24,552 nt of DNA from JAQTRU01 sp041645555 (GTDB taxonomy: Bacteria > Patescibacteriota > Patescibacteriia > Patescibacteriales > JAQTRU01), in the NCBI GenBank assembly GCA_041645555.1, contig JBAZPX010000014.1, forward strand, positions 1-24,552, written 5' to 3'. Below, in pieces: positions 14,128 to 21,334 of this stretch. The translations under genes and the position numbers were made by a program. Every line of letters begins with the position of its first letter. Position 1 is the first letter of the stretch. The notes below the pieces were generated by a model. The model searched no databases and was not told the DNA's origin. It was given only the letters and a program-made list of their open reading frames with translations.

Positions 14128-16043
14128 TAGTAGTAACATGCGCAGATACGCCGGAAAAATCCGGTGGACGAACTTGAGGACCAGGTTCCAGTACACGCAC
14201 TGTATGCTTCTATTTGACCTTGACTATAAGGGTAGTACCCCGGAACAGGATTCCAGGCCGTGGTTGTACAAAAACTGAGGGTGACGGGAGCCCAACTTGG
14301 ATTTTCTTCCTCCACATAGTGTATTGTCGCTGCACAACCAGTATCTGCTCTGTAACCTACGCTAGAACCATGGCTACTGCACGCAGTGTCGCATGATCCA
14401 CTAGCGAGATAATACCAACACTCACTGTTACTGAAATATCCGCCACAAGTTTTACAGGTACCATCAACATAGCAACGCGTGTTTGCGCCAGTACAACTAT
14501 ATAAATTATCACCCCAATTTGTAAGGGGTCTGTTGCTACAAGTATAACTACTTCCGGTGCAATACTTGCACGCCCCACAGCCCTGCTCCCCTTCAGCTAA
14601 ATAACCACAACTATAACCGGAACCGCTGCAGGTAGTGGCCGCGCAAGTTCCAAAAGCGCCCGGGCATTCACTGTCAGGGTCTTGGGCTGAACTACTGACA
14701 TAACCGCAGGTCCCGGCACCGCTTACAGAATAACTATCGCATCTTTGGCAGGTGCTTCCCGAACAAGCGTTATTGCAACAGACACTATTTACGCAAAAAC
14801 CAGAAATGCATTCTCCGCCGGCGGAACAAGCTGTGCCCAAACCTTTGGCCGTGCCAGCAACTCCAAAAATAGTTACGCCAGTCTTAATATTACCAGCCGT
14901 TAAATCAGAATCCATAGCCGTAAAAGTGTCGGTATTTATATAACAATTACCGGTATTCGCGCTATTAACACAAACATTACTATCAACATATCTAGCCGTG
15001 TCATCAACATAGCAATTAGTCTGCGTAGAAGTGGTGGAATCAGAGCATTCAGCGCCAAAAGCATAATAGCTGTTGTCGGTCGGGACAAAGCATTGGTTCT
15101 CTTTAGCTTCATCACATAAATCAGTCGTTAAATAACGAGCGGTATCGTCTGCGTAACAGTTCGTTTGGGTAGAAGTGGTTGATTCGACGCATTCGCTGGC
15201 ACAAAAACGAGCATTACTGGCCTTACGGTCAGTCAAATATTCTAACCTCTCAATAATACTACCGTCATTATTAGCCGCCACATTTGATGAATCAAAATCA
15301 TTATCCTCATTATTAACCCCCAAAATATTTTGGGTAAAGTCCTGGTCGTAATCAGCTGGACCGGCAGAGGGCTCAACGAAAGCGGCAATATGAAACGAAT
15401 CAGGATAATCAGGGTTAGACTCGGCGGAAGCGAGGGTGCCAGCAACCCCCAAAATAGTTACGCCAGTCTTAATATTACCAGCCGTTAAATCAGAATCCAT
15501 GGCGGAAAAGGTAGCCGTATTCATAAAACAATAACCGGAATTGCTTCCTGCCGAGCAAGCGCCGCTATCCACATATTTGGCTGTATCGTCAATATAGCAA
15601 TTGGTTGCCGCCGTAGTAGTAGAATCAGAGCATTCCGAGCCGAAAGCATAATAACTATTATCAGTTGGGACAAAACATTGGTTTTCTTTGGCCTCGTTAC
15701 ATAGATCGGTAGTTATGTATCGGGCGGTATCGTCGGCATAGCAATTAGTCTGCGTAGCCGTGGTTGACTCGCCGCACTCGCTAGTAAATAACCCTTCAGT
15801 CAAATACTCTAATCGTTCAATAATACTCCCGGTGCTGCTGGCTATTACCAAAGACGAATTAAAATCATTATCCGCGTTATTGGCGCCTAAAATATTTTGG
15901 GCAAAGTCCTGGTCGGAAGAATTGGGTCCGGCCGTTGGTTCAACAAAAGCCGCGTAAACCCAGACGGTAAAAACCGCGGTTAAGGTTATAACAACCGTAG
16001 TGCCTATTTTCCAAAATAATTTTTTTATATTTTGTTTTTCCAT
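14127..16043 (-). CDS. Cys-rich modular surface protein, copy 2
   Basis: A 638-residue paralogue of the protein at 12321-14069. The membrane helix is at about residues 14-33. Module 1 is residues 31-220 and module 2 is 221-398, both with DQDF(A/T)QNILGxNNxDNDF, STTxTQTNCY(A/V)DDTARY, CFVPTDNSYYAFG and NIKTGVTI(L/F)GVAG. The Cys-rich tail (402-638) has ECISGFCVNSVCCNNACSGS and ends ICACYY. The tail is longer than in copy 1 and differs in sequence after the shared start, as if tails are exchanged while modules are kept. The stop is directly joined to the remnant of the small membrane gene. No Shine-Dalgarno is seen. It is probably secreted through the general secretory route and stays membrane-anchored. 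Confidence 0.85.
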   Translation of the reverse strand: MEKQNIKKLFWKIGTTVVITLTAVFTVWVYAAFVEPTAGPNSSDQDFAQNILGANNADNDFNSSLVIASSTGSIIERLEYLTEGLFTSECGESTTATQTNCYADDTARYITTDLCNEAKENQCFVPTDNSYYAFGSECSDSTTTAATNCYIDDTAKYVDSGACSAGSNSGYCFMNTATFSAMDSDLTAGNIKTGVTILGVAGTLASAESNPDYPDSFHIAAFVEPSAGPADYDQDFTQNILGVNNEDNDFDSSNVAANNDGSIIERLEYLTDRKASNARFCASECVESTTSTQTNCYADDTARYLTTDLCDEAKENQCFVPTDNSYYAFGAECSDSTTSTQTNCYVDDTARYVDSNVCVNSANTGNCYINTDTFTAMDSDLTAGNIKTGVTIFGVAGTAKGLGTACSAGGECISGFCVNSVCCNNACSGSTCQRCDSYSVSGAGTCGYVSSSAQDPDSECPGAFGTCAATTCSGSGYSCGYLAEGEQGCGACKYCTGSSYTCSNRPLTNWGDNLYSCTGANTRCYVDGTCKTCGGYFSNSECWYYLASGSCDTACSSHGSSVGYRADTGCAATIHYVEEENPSWAPVTLSFCTTTAWNPVPGYYPYSQGQIEAYSACTGTWSSSSSTGFFRRICACYY

Positions 16044-16048
16044 TTTCG

Positions 16049-16064
16049 TCCGCCAATCGGCGGA
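16049..16064. repeat. TCCGCC/GGCGGA palindrome between radical SAM and surface genes
   Basis: A 6-bp stem TCCGCC/GGCGGA around AATC, followed by TTAATT. It is related to copies at 22-34 (CGCCGGTTGGCGG), 987-1008 and 5817-5836, so it belongs to a dispersed short palindrome family. Confidence 0.6.
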
Positions 16065-16071
16065 TTAATTT

Positions 16072-17490
16072 TTACTTTTTCGGCTTAATCCACTTCATAA
16101 AATTAAGAATTTCTAAAAACGACCGTAAAGAGCTAACCTCCCCCATTGTTTGCTTAAGCATCTTCGGCCGGAAATAAAACTTTAGATAAGCTTTATCGCG
16201 GAATTTTTTAATTTGGCGCGAAGTTAAGGTTTCGTTTCTCATAACCGATTTAGTCAAATCAAATTGAGAATAATCTTTTGTTTCAACCCAATTATTTTCT
16301 TCGGCAATCCTGCCTAATTCAGTTCTCGGATACGGAATAGCGCAATAAAACTGGGCATAATTAACGCCGCTTTTGCGGGCAAACTTCACTGTTTCTTCCG
16401 CGCTTTCTTTTGTATCGCCGGGCAAGCCAAAAACAAAATGCCCCATTGAGCTAATTCCGGCCTCTTTTACCATTTTGATGGCTTTTTTTATTTTTTCTAA
16501 ATTTGTCCCTTTCCTCGCCCTATCCAGCACTTCCTGATTAGCAGACTCAATGCCCAGGCCGAGTAAAATACAGCCGGCTTGCTTCATTTTTTTAAGCAAA
16601 TTTTCATTTAAAGTATCTACCCGCGAGGTCGTTGACCATTTTATTTTTAATCCCCTGTTTACAATTTCATCGCAAATAGCCTCACCATAAGCCGAATCCA
16701 AGGTAAAAGATTCTCCCCAAAAAAGGAAACTTTTTATGCCGTATTTTTTAAGACATTCTTCTATCTCATCAACTACTGATTTTACGGCTCTTTTCCTAAA
16801 TTCTTTCCCATAATAAGTATTAGCCGCGCAATAACTGCAGGTAAACGGGCAACCCCGGCCGACAGAGAGTAAAGTAAATTTCTTTCCGTCAGTCGGAAGA
16901 CGATAAGCCTCGTTATTAAGCAAATCTCGGGCTGGAAAAGGCAGCTCGTCTAAATTATTTTCTTCTATCTTCTGCGACTGATTAACGATAATTCTCTCTC
17001 CTTCCCGCCAGACCAGGCCGTCTACTTCTTCTAATTCTTTGCCCGCTTCTAACTTTTTTACTAAATTTTTTATCACCCACTCCGGCTCGCCGATAACCGC
17101 AAAATCAGGAGCGGAAAATTCTTCTAAAAATTTATCTTCAAACAAAGTCGGATAAAGTCCGAAAATGGCTATGTTCGCGGATGGCAGAGCTTTTTTAAAT
17201 TCAGCCGCTACCTCCATATCCCCCTTTATTGAAGGAAAAGCCGTGTTTATAACTATTAAATTGGGCAAAAAATCTTTCGCTATCTTTATTAGTTTCTCCG
17301 CCTTCATTCTCTCGGCAATGCAGTCAATCAGTTTAATTTCATTGCCTTCTTTTCTTAAAACTGCCGCAATATAAGCCAAAGACAATGGCATCCATAAAGA
17401 CGCCCAAGAAGACTTGGTTTGCATGCACCGGCCTTCGCGAATATAGTCGTTTCCGCGAAAAGCCGGAGGATTTATTATTAATATTTTCAT
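16072..17490 (-). CDS. B12-binding-domain radical SAM enzyme
   Basis: A 472-residue enzyme of the BchE/HpnJ-like class. The N-terminal half (about 1-140) is a Rossmann-type cobalamin-binding-like domain (MKILIINPPA, PLSLAYIAAVLRKEGNEIKLID, FGLYPTLFED), without the DxHxxG motif that would give base-off cobalamin ligation. CPFTCSYC at 214-221 holds the three cysteines (214, 218, 221) for the 4Fe-4S cluster that binds S-adenosylmethionine. GLGIESANQEVL and GHFVFGLPGDTKES are typical later barrel motifs. Substrates of this class include lipids and polyketide-like or tetrapyrrole compounds, and none can be assigned here. It lies downstream of a glycosyltransferase, so a cell-envelope substrate is plausible. 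Confidence 0.88.
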   Translation of the reverse strand: MKILIINPPAFRGNDYIREGRCMQTKSSWASLWMPLSLAYIAAVLRKEGNEIKLIDCIAERMKAEKLIKIAKDFLPNLIVINTAFPSIKGDMEVAAEFKKALPSANIAIFGLYPTLFEDKFLEEFSAPDFAVIGEPEWVIKNLVKKLEAGKELEEVDGLVWREGERIIVNQSQKIEENNLDELPFPARDLLNNEAYRLPTDGKKFTLLSVGRGCPFTCSYCAANTYYGKEFRKRAVKSVVDEIEECLKKYGIKSFLFWGESFTLDSAYGEAICDEIVNRGLKIKWSTTSRVDTLNENLLKKMKQAGCILLGLGIESANQEVLDRARKGTNLEKIKKAIKMVKEAGISSMGHFVFGLPGDTKESAEETVKFARKSGVNYAQFYCAIPYPRTELGRIAEENNWVETKDYSQFDLTKSVMRNETLTSRQIKKFRDKAYLKFYFRPKMLKQTMGEVSSLRSFLEILNFMKWIKPKK

Positions 17491-17596
17491 AAATTATTCA
17501 TGGGCGAATTGGTTAAAAAATTTGGAAAACCGCAAAAAATCCTTTCCCCAACAAAAGAAGGGAAGACATCGGTTTGCCTTCATTAATTATGCTCAT
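17491..17596 (-). promoter_or_regulatory. untranslated leader of the radical SAM gene
   Basis: About 100 nt between the putative promoter and the ATG. On the minus strand it contains CTTCCC...GGGAAAGGATTTTTT, a weak 5-bp hairpin with a T run, which could be a minor attenuator. I see no known riboswitch, and in particular no cobalamin box. Confidence 0.25.
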
Positions 17597-17626
17597 ATTA
17601 TAACACAAAACAAAATAGGAGTTCAA
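17597..17626 (-). promoter_or_regulatory. putative promoter of the radical SAM gene
   Basis: TTGAAC (17626-17621), an 18-bp spacer, then TATAAT (17602-17597). The -35 hexamer lies inside the 3' arm of the upstream terminator hairpin. Confidence 0.45.
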
Positions 17627-17650
17627 CCTCTAAAAATAAGGCTAAACTCC
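17605..17650 (-). terminator. hairpin terminator after the glycosyltransferase gene
   Basis: On the minus strand GGAGTTTAGCC (17650-17640) pairs with GGTTGAACTCC (17628-17618) over 11 positions including two G-T pairs, with an 11-nt loop and a T-rich tail TATTTTGTTTTG. It would end the glycosyltransferase transcript. Confidence 0.6.
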
Positions 17651-17716
17651 CTAAAAATTTATAAAATCTATAAAAATAATATTTTTACATAATATTTTAT
17701 TTTTCTTTTCCTGCCC

Positions 17717-18397
17717 TCAACCTCCGCCCTTCTTCATAACCAGATGCTTTAAATTTTCCCACCCGTCCTTAAACATCCTTAATTTAACCTGCCCTACTCT
17801 TTTTTTATAACTTGAGTCCACCTCGCGCGCCTGTAATTTTTTAAACGCTTCTATCTTTATCTCCTGGCTCAAGGCCATGCCGTTGCTGGCTAAATTAATT
17901 TTATCTAAAATATCTTTTTTAAAAATCCACATCCCGCTTTGGGAATCTTTTAAGTTTAGGCCAAATAAAAAATCTGCTATAATTGTTAAAACCTTATTGC
18001 CAAAATAATTTAAAGGCCGCATTGAACCTTTGTTTAATCCGGCAAAACGGTTGGTAGAAATAAAATCTAAATTTTGCCTTTTTAAAATTTCCACCAGTTT
18101 CGGTATTTCCTCCATCGGATAGCTGTTGTCGGAATCCGCCGTTATAATTATATCCCCCCGCGCCTCTCTAAAACCTAACTGGTACTGCCGGCCATAACCC
18201 CTTTCTGATTTTATAACTCTCGCTCCTAAGTTTTTAGCAATTTCCGCAGTTTTATCCGTACTGCCTCCGTCCACAATTAAAACTTCTACCTCATAGCCCA
18301 TTTCCTTCAGTTTAGCCAAAGGAATATTTTTAATTGTCTGGCCGATTGATTCCTCCTCATTCAAAGCCGGCATTAAAATAGTTATTTTAGTGTTCAT
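17717..18397 (-). CDS. family 2 glycosyltransferase (dolichyl-phosphate-mannose synthase-like)
   Basis: A 226-residue GT-A fold glycosyltransferase. ITILMPALNEEESIGQTI is the entry strand, DGGSTDKT at 43-50 binds the nucleotide, and ADSDNSYP (87-94) contains the DxD metal-binding motif. DSQSGMWIFKKDIL is the conserved acceptor-loop region, followed by SQEIKIEAFKKL. No membrane segments follow, so it is the soluble, single-domain type that usually moves a sugar from a nucleotide donor to a polyprenyl phosphate or a lipid. It is separate from the neighbours (terminator after, long AT gap before). The precise sugar is not predictable. The start ATG at 18397 has no Shine-Dalgarno. Confidence 0.9.
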   Translation of the reverse strand: MNTKITILMPALNEEESIGQTIKNIPLAKLKEMGYEVEVLIVDGGSTDKTAEIAKNLGARVIKSERGYGRQYQLGFREARGDIIITADSDNSYPMEEIPKLVEILKRQNLDFISTNRFAGLNKGSMRPLNYFGNKVLTIIADFLFGLNLKDSQSGMWIFKKDILDKINLASNGMALSQEIKIEAFKKLQAREVDSSYKKRVGQVKLRMFKDGWENLKHLVMKKGGG

Positions 18398-18653
18398 ATT
18401 GGATTATTCAACGTTCTTAGATTATAATTATTTCCTCCACAAATATAATTAATTTTCAATTATCAATTTACAATTTTCAATAATTAAATTTTCAATTGAT
18501 AATTAGTTAATTGATAATTGATTGAAAATTCGAAAATTTAAAATTGAGAATTTATTAAATCTCCTCCCTCTATACAACTAAGCCCCGCCCAGAACCTTTT
18601 TAATAGCCGGGCGGGGCGTTTGAATATTTTTAATTTTTTTTTGGTGAAATAAA
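18398..18653. repeat. AT-rich gap of AATTGATAATTGAAAATT words
   Basis: The stretch 18447-18548 is composed of AATTTTCAATTATCAATT and its inverted form AATTGATAATTGAAAATT, so it could fold into long weak hairpins. It holds the terminator hairpin at 18582-18617 and no gene. A TATAAT on the minus strand at 18426-18421 could belong to a promoter of the glycosyltransferase, but no -35 is clear. Confidence 0.55.
18582..18617 (-). terminator. GC-rich hairpin after the WSEK-repeat protein gene
   Basis: GCCCCGCCC (18582-18590) and GGGCGGGGC (18609-18617) form a perfect 9-bp stem with an 18-nt loop, 36 bp downstream of the gene ending at 18654. The T-rich tract is on the plus side (after 18617) rather than on the minus side, so on the minus strand it is a stability or pausing hairpin rather than a textbook terminator. 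Confidence 0.5.
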
Positions 18654-19547
18654 TTACTTCAGTATCACTTGCTCTTTGAATATTAGCTTCTCTTGCATCA
18701 AGACCGGCGAAGATTCTATCGTCGTGTTAATCGGAATATAAGCGCCATAACCCGTACCTTCGGTATTGGTAGCGTAAGCCCGGACATAATAAACCGTTCC
18801 TTTGGTTAAACCGGTGATTGCTAAGGTAGAGGTGCCGGTGCTGAAACTACCGGTTGTATTAACATCCCAGGTATCGGCTTGCGTCAGGCCATACTTAAAT
18901 CCCTTGACCGTGGGGTTAATGCCGCCCGTATTGCCTATACCGATAGTAGCCGTAACCGTAGTGGTAGACGTAGTAGTAAAGTTCCCGGTTGTCACTGTCG
19001 GCGGCCTAGTCGGGAACCAAACAGTGACTGGTTCATACCCATCTCCAGGAGCGAACAGCTCGGAGCTGGTAGAAGAAGCAATACTTATATAACCGGCCTT
19101 TTCGCTCCAAGCATAACAAGTAGCGCAGTCCGTAAAGGTCCCGGTCTCACCAATCTGTACCTGATAATAATTATTGGCGCTGGTATCGTCAAAACTAATC
19201 CAGCCCAACTTCTCGCTCCAGGCATAACCGCTTAAATTTCCTTCGCTGTCGTTAGTAACGCCATAATCGTTTACGTCCGCAGTACAGGTACTAAAAAGAG
19301 GGTTGCAGCTTAAGCTTATATAACCGGTTTTCTCGCTCCAAAGATAGCCGGTCAATTCGGTATCGCTTACTAAAGCGCCATTATAGAGCGCGCCGCCATC
19401 TGTCCATTTTATGTAACCGAATTTTTCCGCCCAGCTATAACCCGTGCTATTCCCGGTGGTAGCCCAAACCGGCTGGTTGGCTGATAAAGCCACAACCAGA
19501 ATAAATATTATATATTTTGTTAAACTTTGCCTGAATTTTTCCGCCAT
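18654..19547 (-). CDS. secreted protein with four GY-x-WSEK repeats and an Fn3-like domain
   Basis: The ATG at 19547 gives 297 residues starting MAEKFRQSLTKYIIFILVVALSANQPVWA, a Sec signal peptide with a likely cut after VWA. An upstream TTG at 19565 is less likely. Four repeats follow: GYSWAEKFGYIKW, GYLWSEKTGYISL, GYAWSEKLGWISF and CYAWSEKAGYISI, spaced 30-45 residues, with Cys in between. A Thr/Ser-rich linker leads to a fibronectin type III-like domain (FKYGLTQADTWDV, ITGLTKGTVYYVRAYATNTEGTGYG). The C-terminus is short and polar, without an anchor motif. Such W-rich repeats are familiar from Parcubacteria surface proteins; the ligand is unknown. Confidence 0.85.
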   Translation of the reverse strand: MAEKFRQSLTKYIIFILVVALSANQPVWATTGNSTGYSWAEKFGYIKWTDGGALYNGALVSDTELTGYLWSEKTGYISLSCNPLFSTCTADVNDYGVTNDSEGNLSGYAWSEKLGWISFDDTSANNYYQVQIGETGTFTDCATCYAWSEKAGYISIASSTSSELFAPGDGYEPVTVWFPTRPPTVTTGNFTTTSTTTVTATIGIGNTGGINPTVKGFKYGLTQADTWDVNTTGSFSTGTSTLAITGLTKGTVYYVRAYATNTEGTGYGAYIPINTTIESSPVLMQEKLIFKEQVILK

Positions 19548-19551
19548 AAAA

Positions 19552-19594
19552 AAATTAATTATCAATTGCCAATTATCAATTTCTAAATTTTCAA
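19552..19594. repeat. AT-word repeat between the WSEK and four-helix-bundle genes
   Basis: TTAATTATCAATTGCCAATTATCAATTTC, again variants of the AATTATCAATT word, filling the 47-bp gap. Confidence 0.5.
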
Positions 19595-19951
19595 TTAAGA
19601 AACTCCCCTGCCCGTTCTTATTATCTTTGAAAAAATCAGCAACAATTCTTGGGCTTCTTTCCAGAGCGAACGAATTTTTTCTTTCTCCTCCGGATTAGTT
19701 CTGGCTAAAAGCCTTAACCAATGCCTTGTTTCCTTAATTTCCTTTTTACAGATACCAATTTTATGTAAAAAATCCTTTTTGCTTTCCCCTTCAGTTGCTT
19801 CACAGTAATTAGCGCCAACGGAGCCGCCTGAACCCACTAATTGAGTAATAATTCTTGAATTTATTTCATTTATTTTTATTTCTTTTACTAAATCAATGAT
19901 GGCTTCTGCGAATTTAGCAGTTCTTTCTTCTAAATCAAACTTTCCAGACAT
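19595..19951 (-). CDS. four-helix bundle protein (23S rRNA intervening-sequence family)
   Basis: A 118-residue, all-helical protein. SRIITQLVGSGGSVGANYCEATEGESKKDFLHKIGICKKEIKETRHWLRLL is the family core (S23/IVP four-helix bundle), here with GSVGANYCEA. In other bacteria such genes sit inside 23S rRNA insertions; here it stands among surface-protein genes, as the family often does. The same fold is used by Avd proteins of diversity-generating retroelements, but I see no reverse transcriptase in this window. Its biochemical role is not established. It begins without Shine-Dalgarno and is bounded by AT repeats on both sides. Confidence 0.9.
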   Translation of the reverse strand: MSGKFDLEERTAKFAEAIIDLVKEIKINEINSRIITQLVGSGGSVGANYCEATEGESKKDFLHKIGICKKEIKETRHWLRLLARTNPEEKEKIRSLWKEAQELLLIFSKIIRTGRGVS

Positions 19952-19967
19952 AAACTTTGAGAATTAA

Positions 19968-20011
19968 CCACTTGAAAATTCATTGATAATTGAAAATTGA
20001 TAATTGAAAAT
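19968..20011. repeat. AT-word repeat between four-helix-bundle and beta-helix genes
   Basis: CTTGAAAATTCATTGATAATTGAAAATTGATAATTGAAAATT: a near-tandem ATTGATAATTGAAA unit repeated two to three times. Confidence 0.65.
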
Positions 20012-21046
20012 TTATTTATATATGTCTCTTGTCTTTTGAATTCTCACATTATACCCTTCGTTGCCTTCTATATAATTAGACCGGATTTTGGCGTCCGAAT
20101 ACTCATCAACATATACCCCATAGCTTTGGTTGCCGGTGATTTTATTATACTCAATAGTAAAATCGCTGCTTATAAGCCTCACGCCTGACTTCCGGCTGTT
20201 ATAAATGATTGAATTTCTTATTGAGCCGGAGGAACGCAAGACTTTTATCGCTTCACCGCAGCTAGTAAGGCTGCTTGCTTTTAGCTCTATACTGCTGTCT
20301 TTGGCGTAAAAGGCGGTGGCAGAAATATTTCTAAACCTGGTATTACTGACAAAGATTTCCGCGCTGCCGGCGTCAAGACCAATATAAGAATCAGCCAAAA
20401 CCACTTCCTCCATTCCCAACCCGGCGTCCCTTACTTTTATAATCGCGTTTTTCTCCTTAGCCGCTTTTAAAATCGTTTCTTCGCCCTGCCCGATTATTCT
20501 TAATTTTTTGTTAATAAACAAGTTAACCGAGTAAGTGCCTTTATCTAAATAAATTACGTCATAATCAGAGGCCTCGTTTATGGCCGCCTGCAAATCGCCT
20601 TCAGGAGAAACCGAATAGCTTTTACTTCCCATTCCCAGCTTCTCCCCGATTGTCGCCCGCCGCCCCTCATCGGAAAAGAGCGGGCCTAAAATTAATTCCT
20701 CTAAACTGGCTGGCTCTAAAGCTTTCTGGTCTTTATGGATTGTAAAAGTCCGGTTAATGGATTTATTGCTTATGTTAAATTTTATTTTCTTAAATAAGCT
20801 AGCTCCATCCTTAGTAAGCCAGTCCCCGCCCGCCAGTAGAAAAAAAATAAGAAATACAATAAATGCAATCTGTTTCCGGCTTAATTTCTTCACCCCGTTA
20901 GAGAAAACTCTTTTTCTAATGGGGTTCACCTTTTTCTTTAACGCTTTCCCCGCTTTCTTTGCTTTTTTAAAAAAGAGCAAACCTTTCTTCTTAATTTTTC
21001 CTAAAATATCAGCCATAACCTTCTTAAGAATTTTTAATCCCCTCAT
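20012..21046 (-). CDS. membrane-anchored right-handed beta-helix protein
   Basis: A 344-residue protein. Residues 1-60 are strongly basic (Lys-rich), followed by one membrane helix (QIAFIVFLIFFLLAGGDWL, about 59-77), so it is anchored with the rest outside. The second half has parallel beta-helix rungs of the pectate-lyase/periplasmic copper-binding type: LQAAINEASDYDVIYLDKGTYSVNLFINKKLRIIGQGEETIL, then repeats of the IRNSIIYNSRKSGVRLISSDFTIEYNKITGNQSYGVYV type. These folds often bind or cut polysaccharide, but no catalytic signature can be named. The first ~10 codons overlap a REP-like element, so the ATG at 21016 (MADILGKI) is an alternative start. An in-frame inverted repeat encodes NPIRKRVFSNGVKK in the basic region. 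Confidence 0.85.
   Translation of the reverse strand: MRGLKILKKVMADILGKIKKKGLLFFKKAKKAGKALKKKVNPIRKRVFSNGVKKLSRKQIAFIVFLIFFLLAGGDWLTKDGASLFKKIKFNISNKSINRTFTIHKDQKALEPASLEELILGPLFSDEGRRATIGEKLGMGSKSYSVSPEGDLQAAINEASDYDVIYLDKGTYSVNLFINKKLRIIGQGEETILKAAKEKNAIIKVRDAGLGMEEVVLADSYIGLDAGSAEIFVSNTRFRNISATAFYAKDSSIELKASSLTSCGEAIKVLRSSGSIRNSIIYNSRKSGVRLISSDFTIEYNKITGNQSYGVYVDEYSDAKIRSNYIEGNEGYNVRIQKTRDIYK
20892..20925. repeat. in-frame inverted repeat in the beta-helix gene
   Basis: ACCCCGTTAGA (20892-20902) and TCTAATGGGGT (20915-20925) pair with one mismatch. The element is translated as NPIRKRVFSNGV in the basic N-terminal region, a position where an insertion is tolerated. Confidence 0.65.
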
Positions 21047-21049
21047 CCC

Positions 21050-21158
21050 TAACCCTTCTCCCTCTCATTCTTCGTGAGAGAAGGGAACTATTTTAACACC
21101 TTTTCTTAGCTCCCCTCGCCCGCGATGGTAAGAGCGGGAGAGGGGCTGGGGGAGAGGG
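21050..21158. repeat. REP-like element with two hairpins upstream of the beta-helix gene
   Basis: Hairpin 1: CCCTTCTC (21053-21060) with GAGAAGGG (21078-21085). Hairpin 2: CCCCTC-G-CCCGC (21112-21123) with GCGGG-A-GAGGGG (21134-21145). The right end GGGGGAGAGGG repeats that of the element at 5803-5877. The left end reaches the start codon of the beta-helix gene. Confidence 0.7.
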
Positions 21159-21164
21159 CCTCTC

Positions 21165-21331
21165 AAAAAAATAACCAATCTCCGCCCTAAACTTATAACC
21201 AACAATCAATTAGCAAATATATTGATTATTAAAGTCCAATTATTGGTTATTTGGCTTGATTATTGGTTATTTACAAATGTTTAATTTTTCTCCCATCCCA
21301 AGAATCTTAAAAATCCTAAGAATCTCAATAA
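21165..21331. repeat. AT-rich word repeats after the giant surface gene
   Basis: AATAACCAATC, CAATTATTGGTTATTTGG and GATTATTGGTTATTTAC share words with 7785-7827. The last 33 bp (AAGAATCTTAAAAATCCTAAG...) share words with 1085-1203. No gene is seen. Confidence 0.55.
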
Positions 21332-21334
21332 AAT

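Noticed and set aside
12900..15800. Regularly recurring near-identical DNA blocks, considered as a CRISPR array or tandem-repeat locus
   Set aside because: The blocks are long, in frame, and encode repeated protein modules of two genes; there are no short unique spacers.
17491..17596. Cobalamin riboswitch before the B12-binding radical SAM gene
   Set aside because: No B12-box-like sequence or multi-helix core is seen in the ~100-nt leader.
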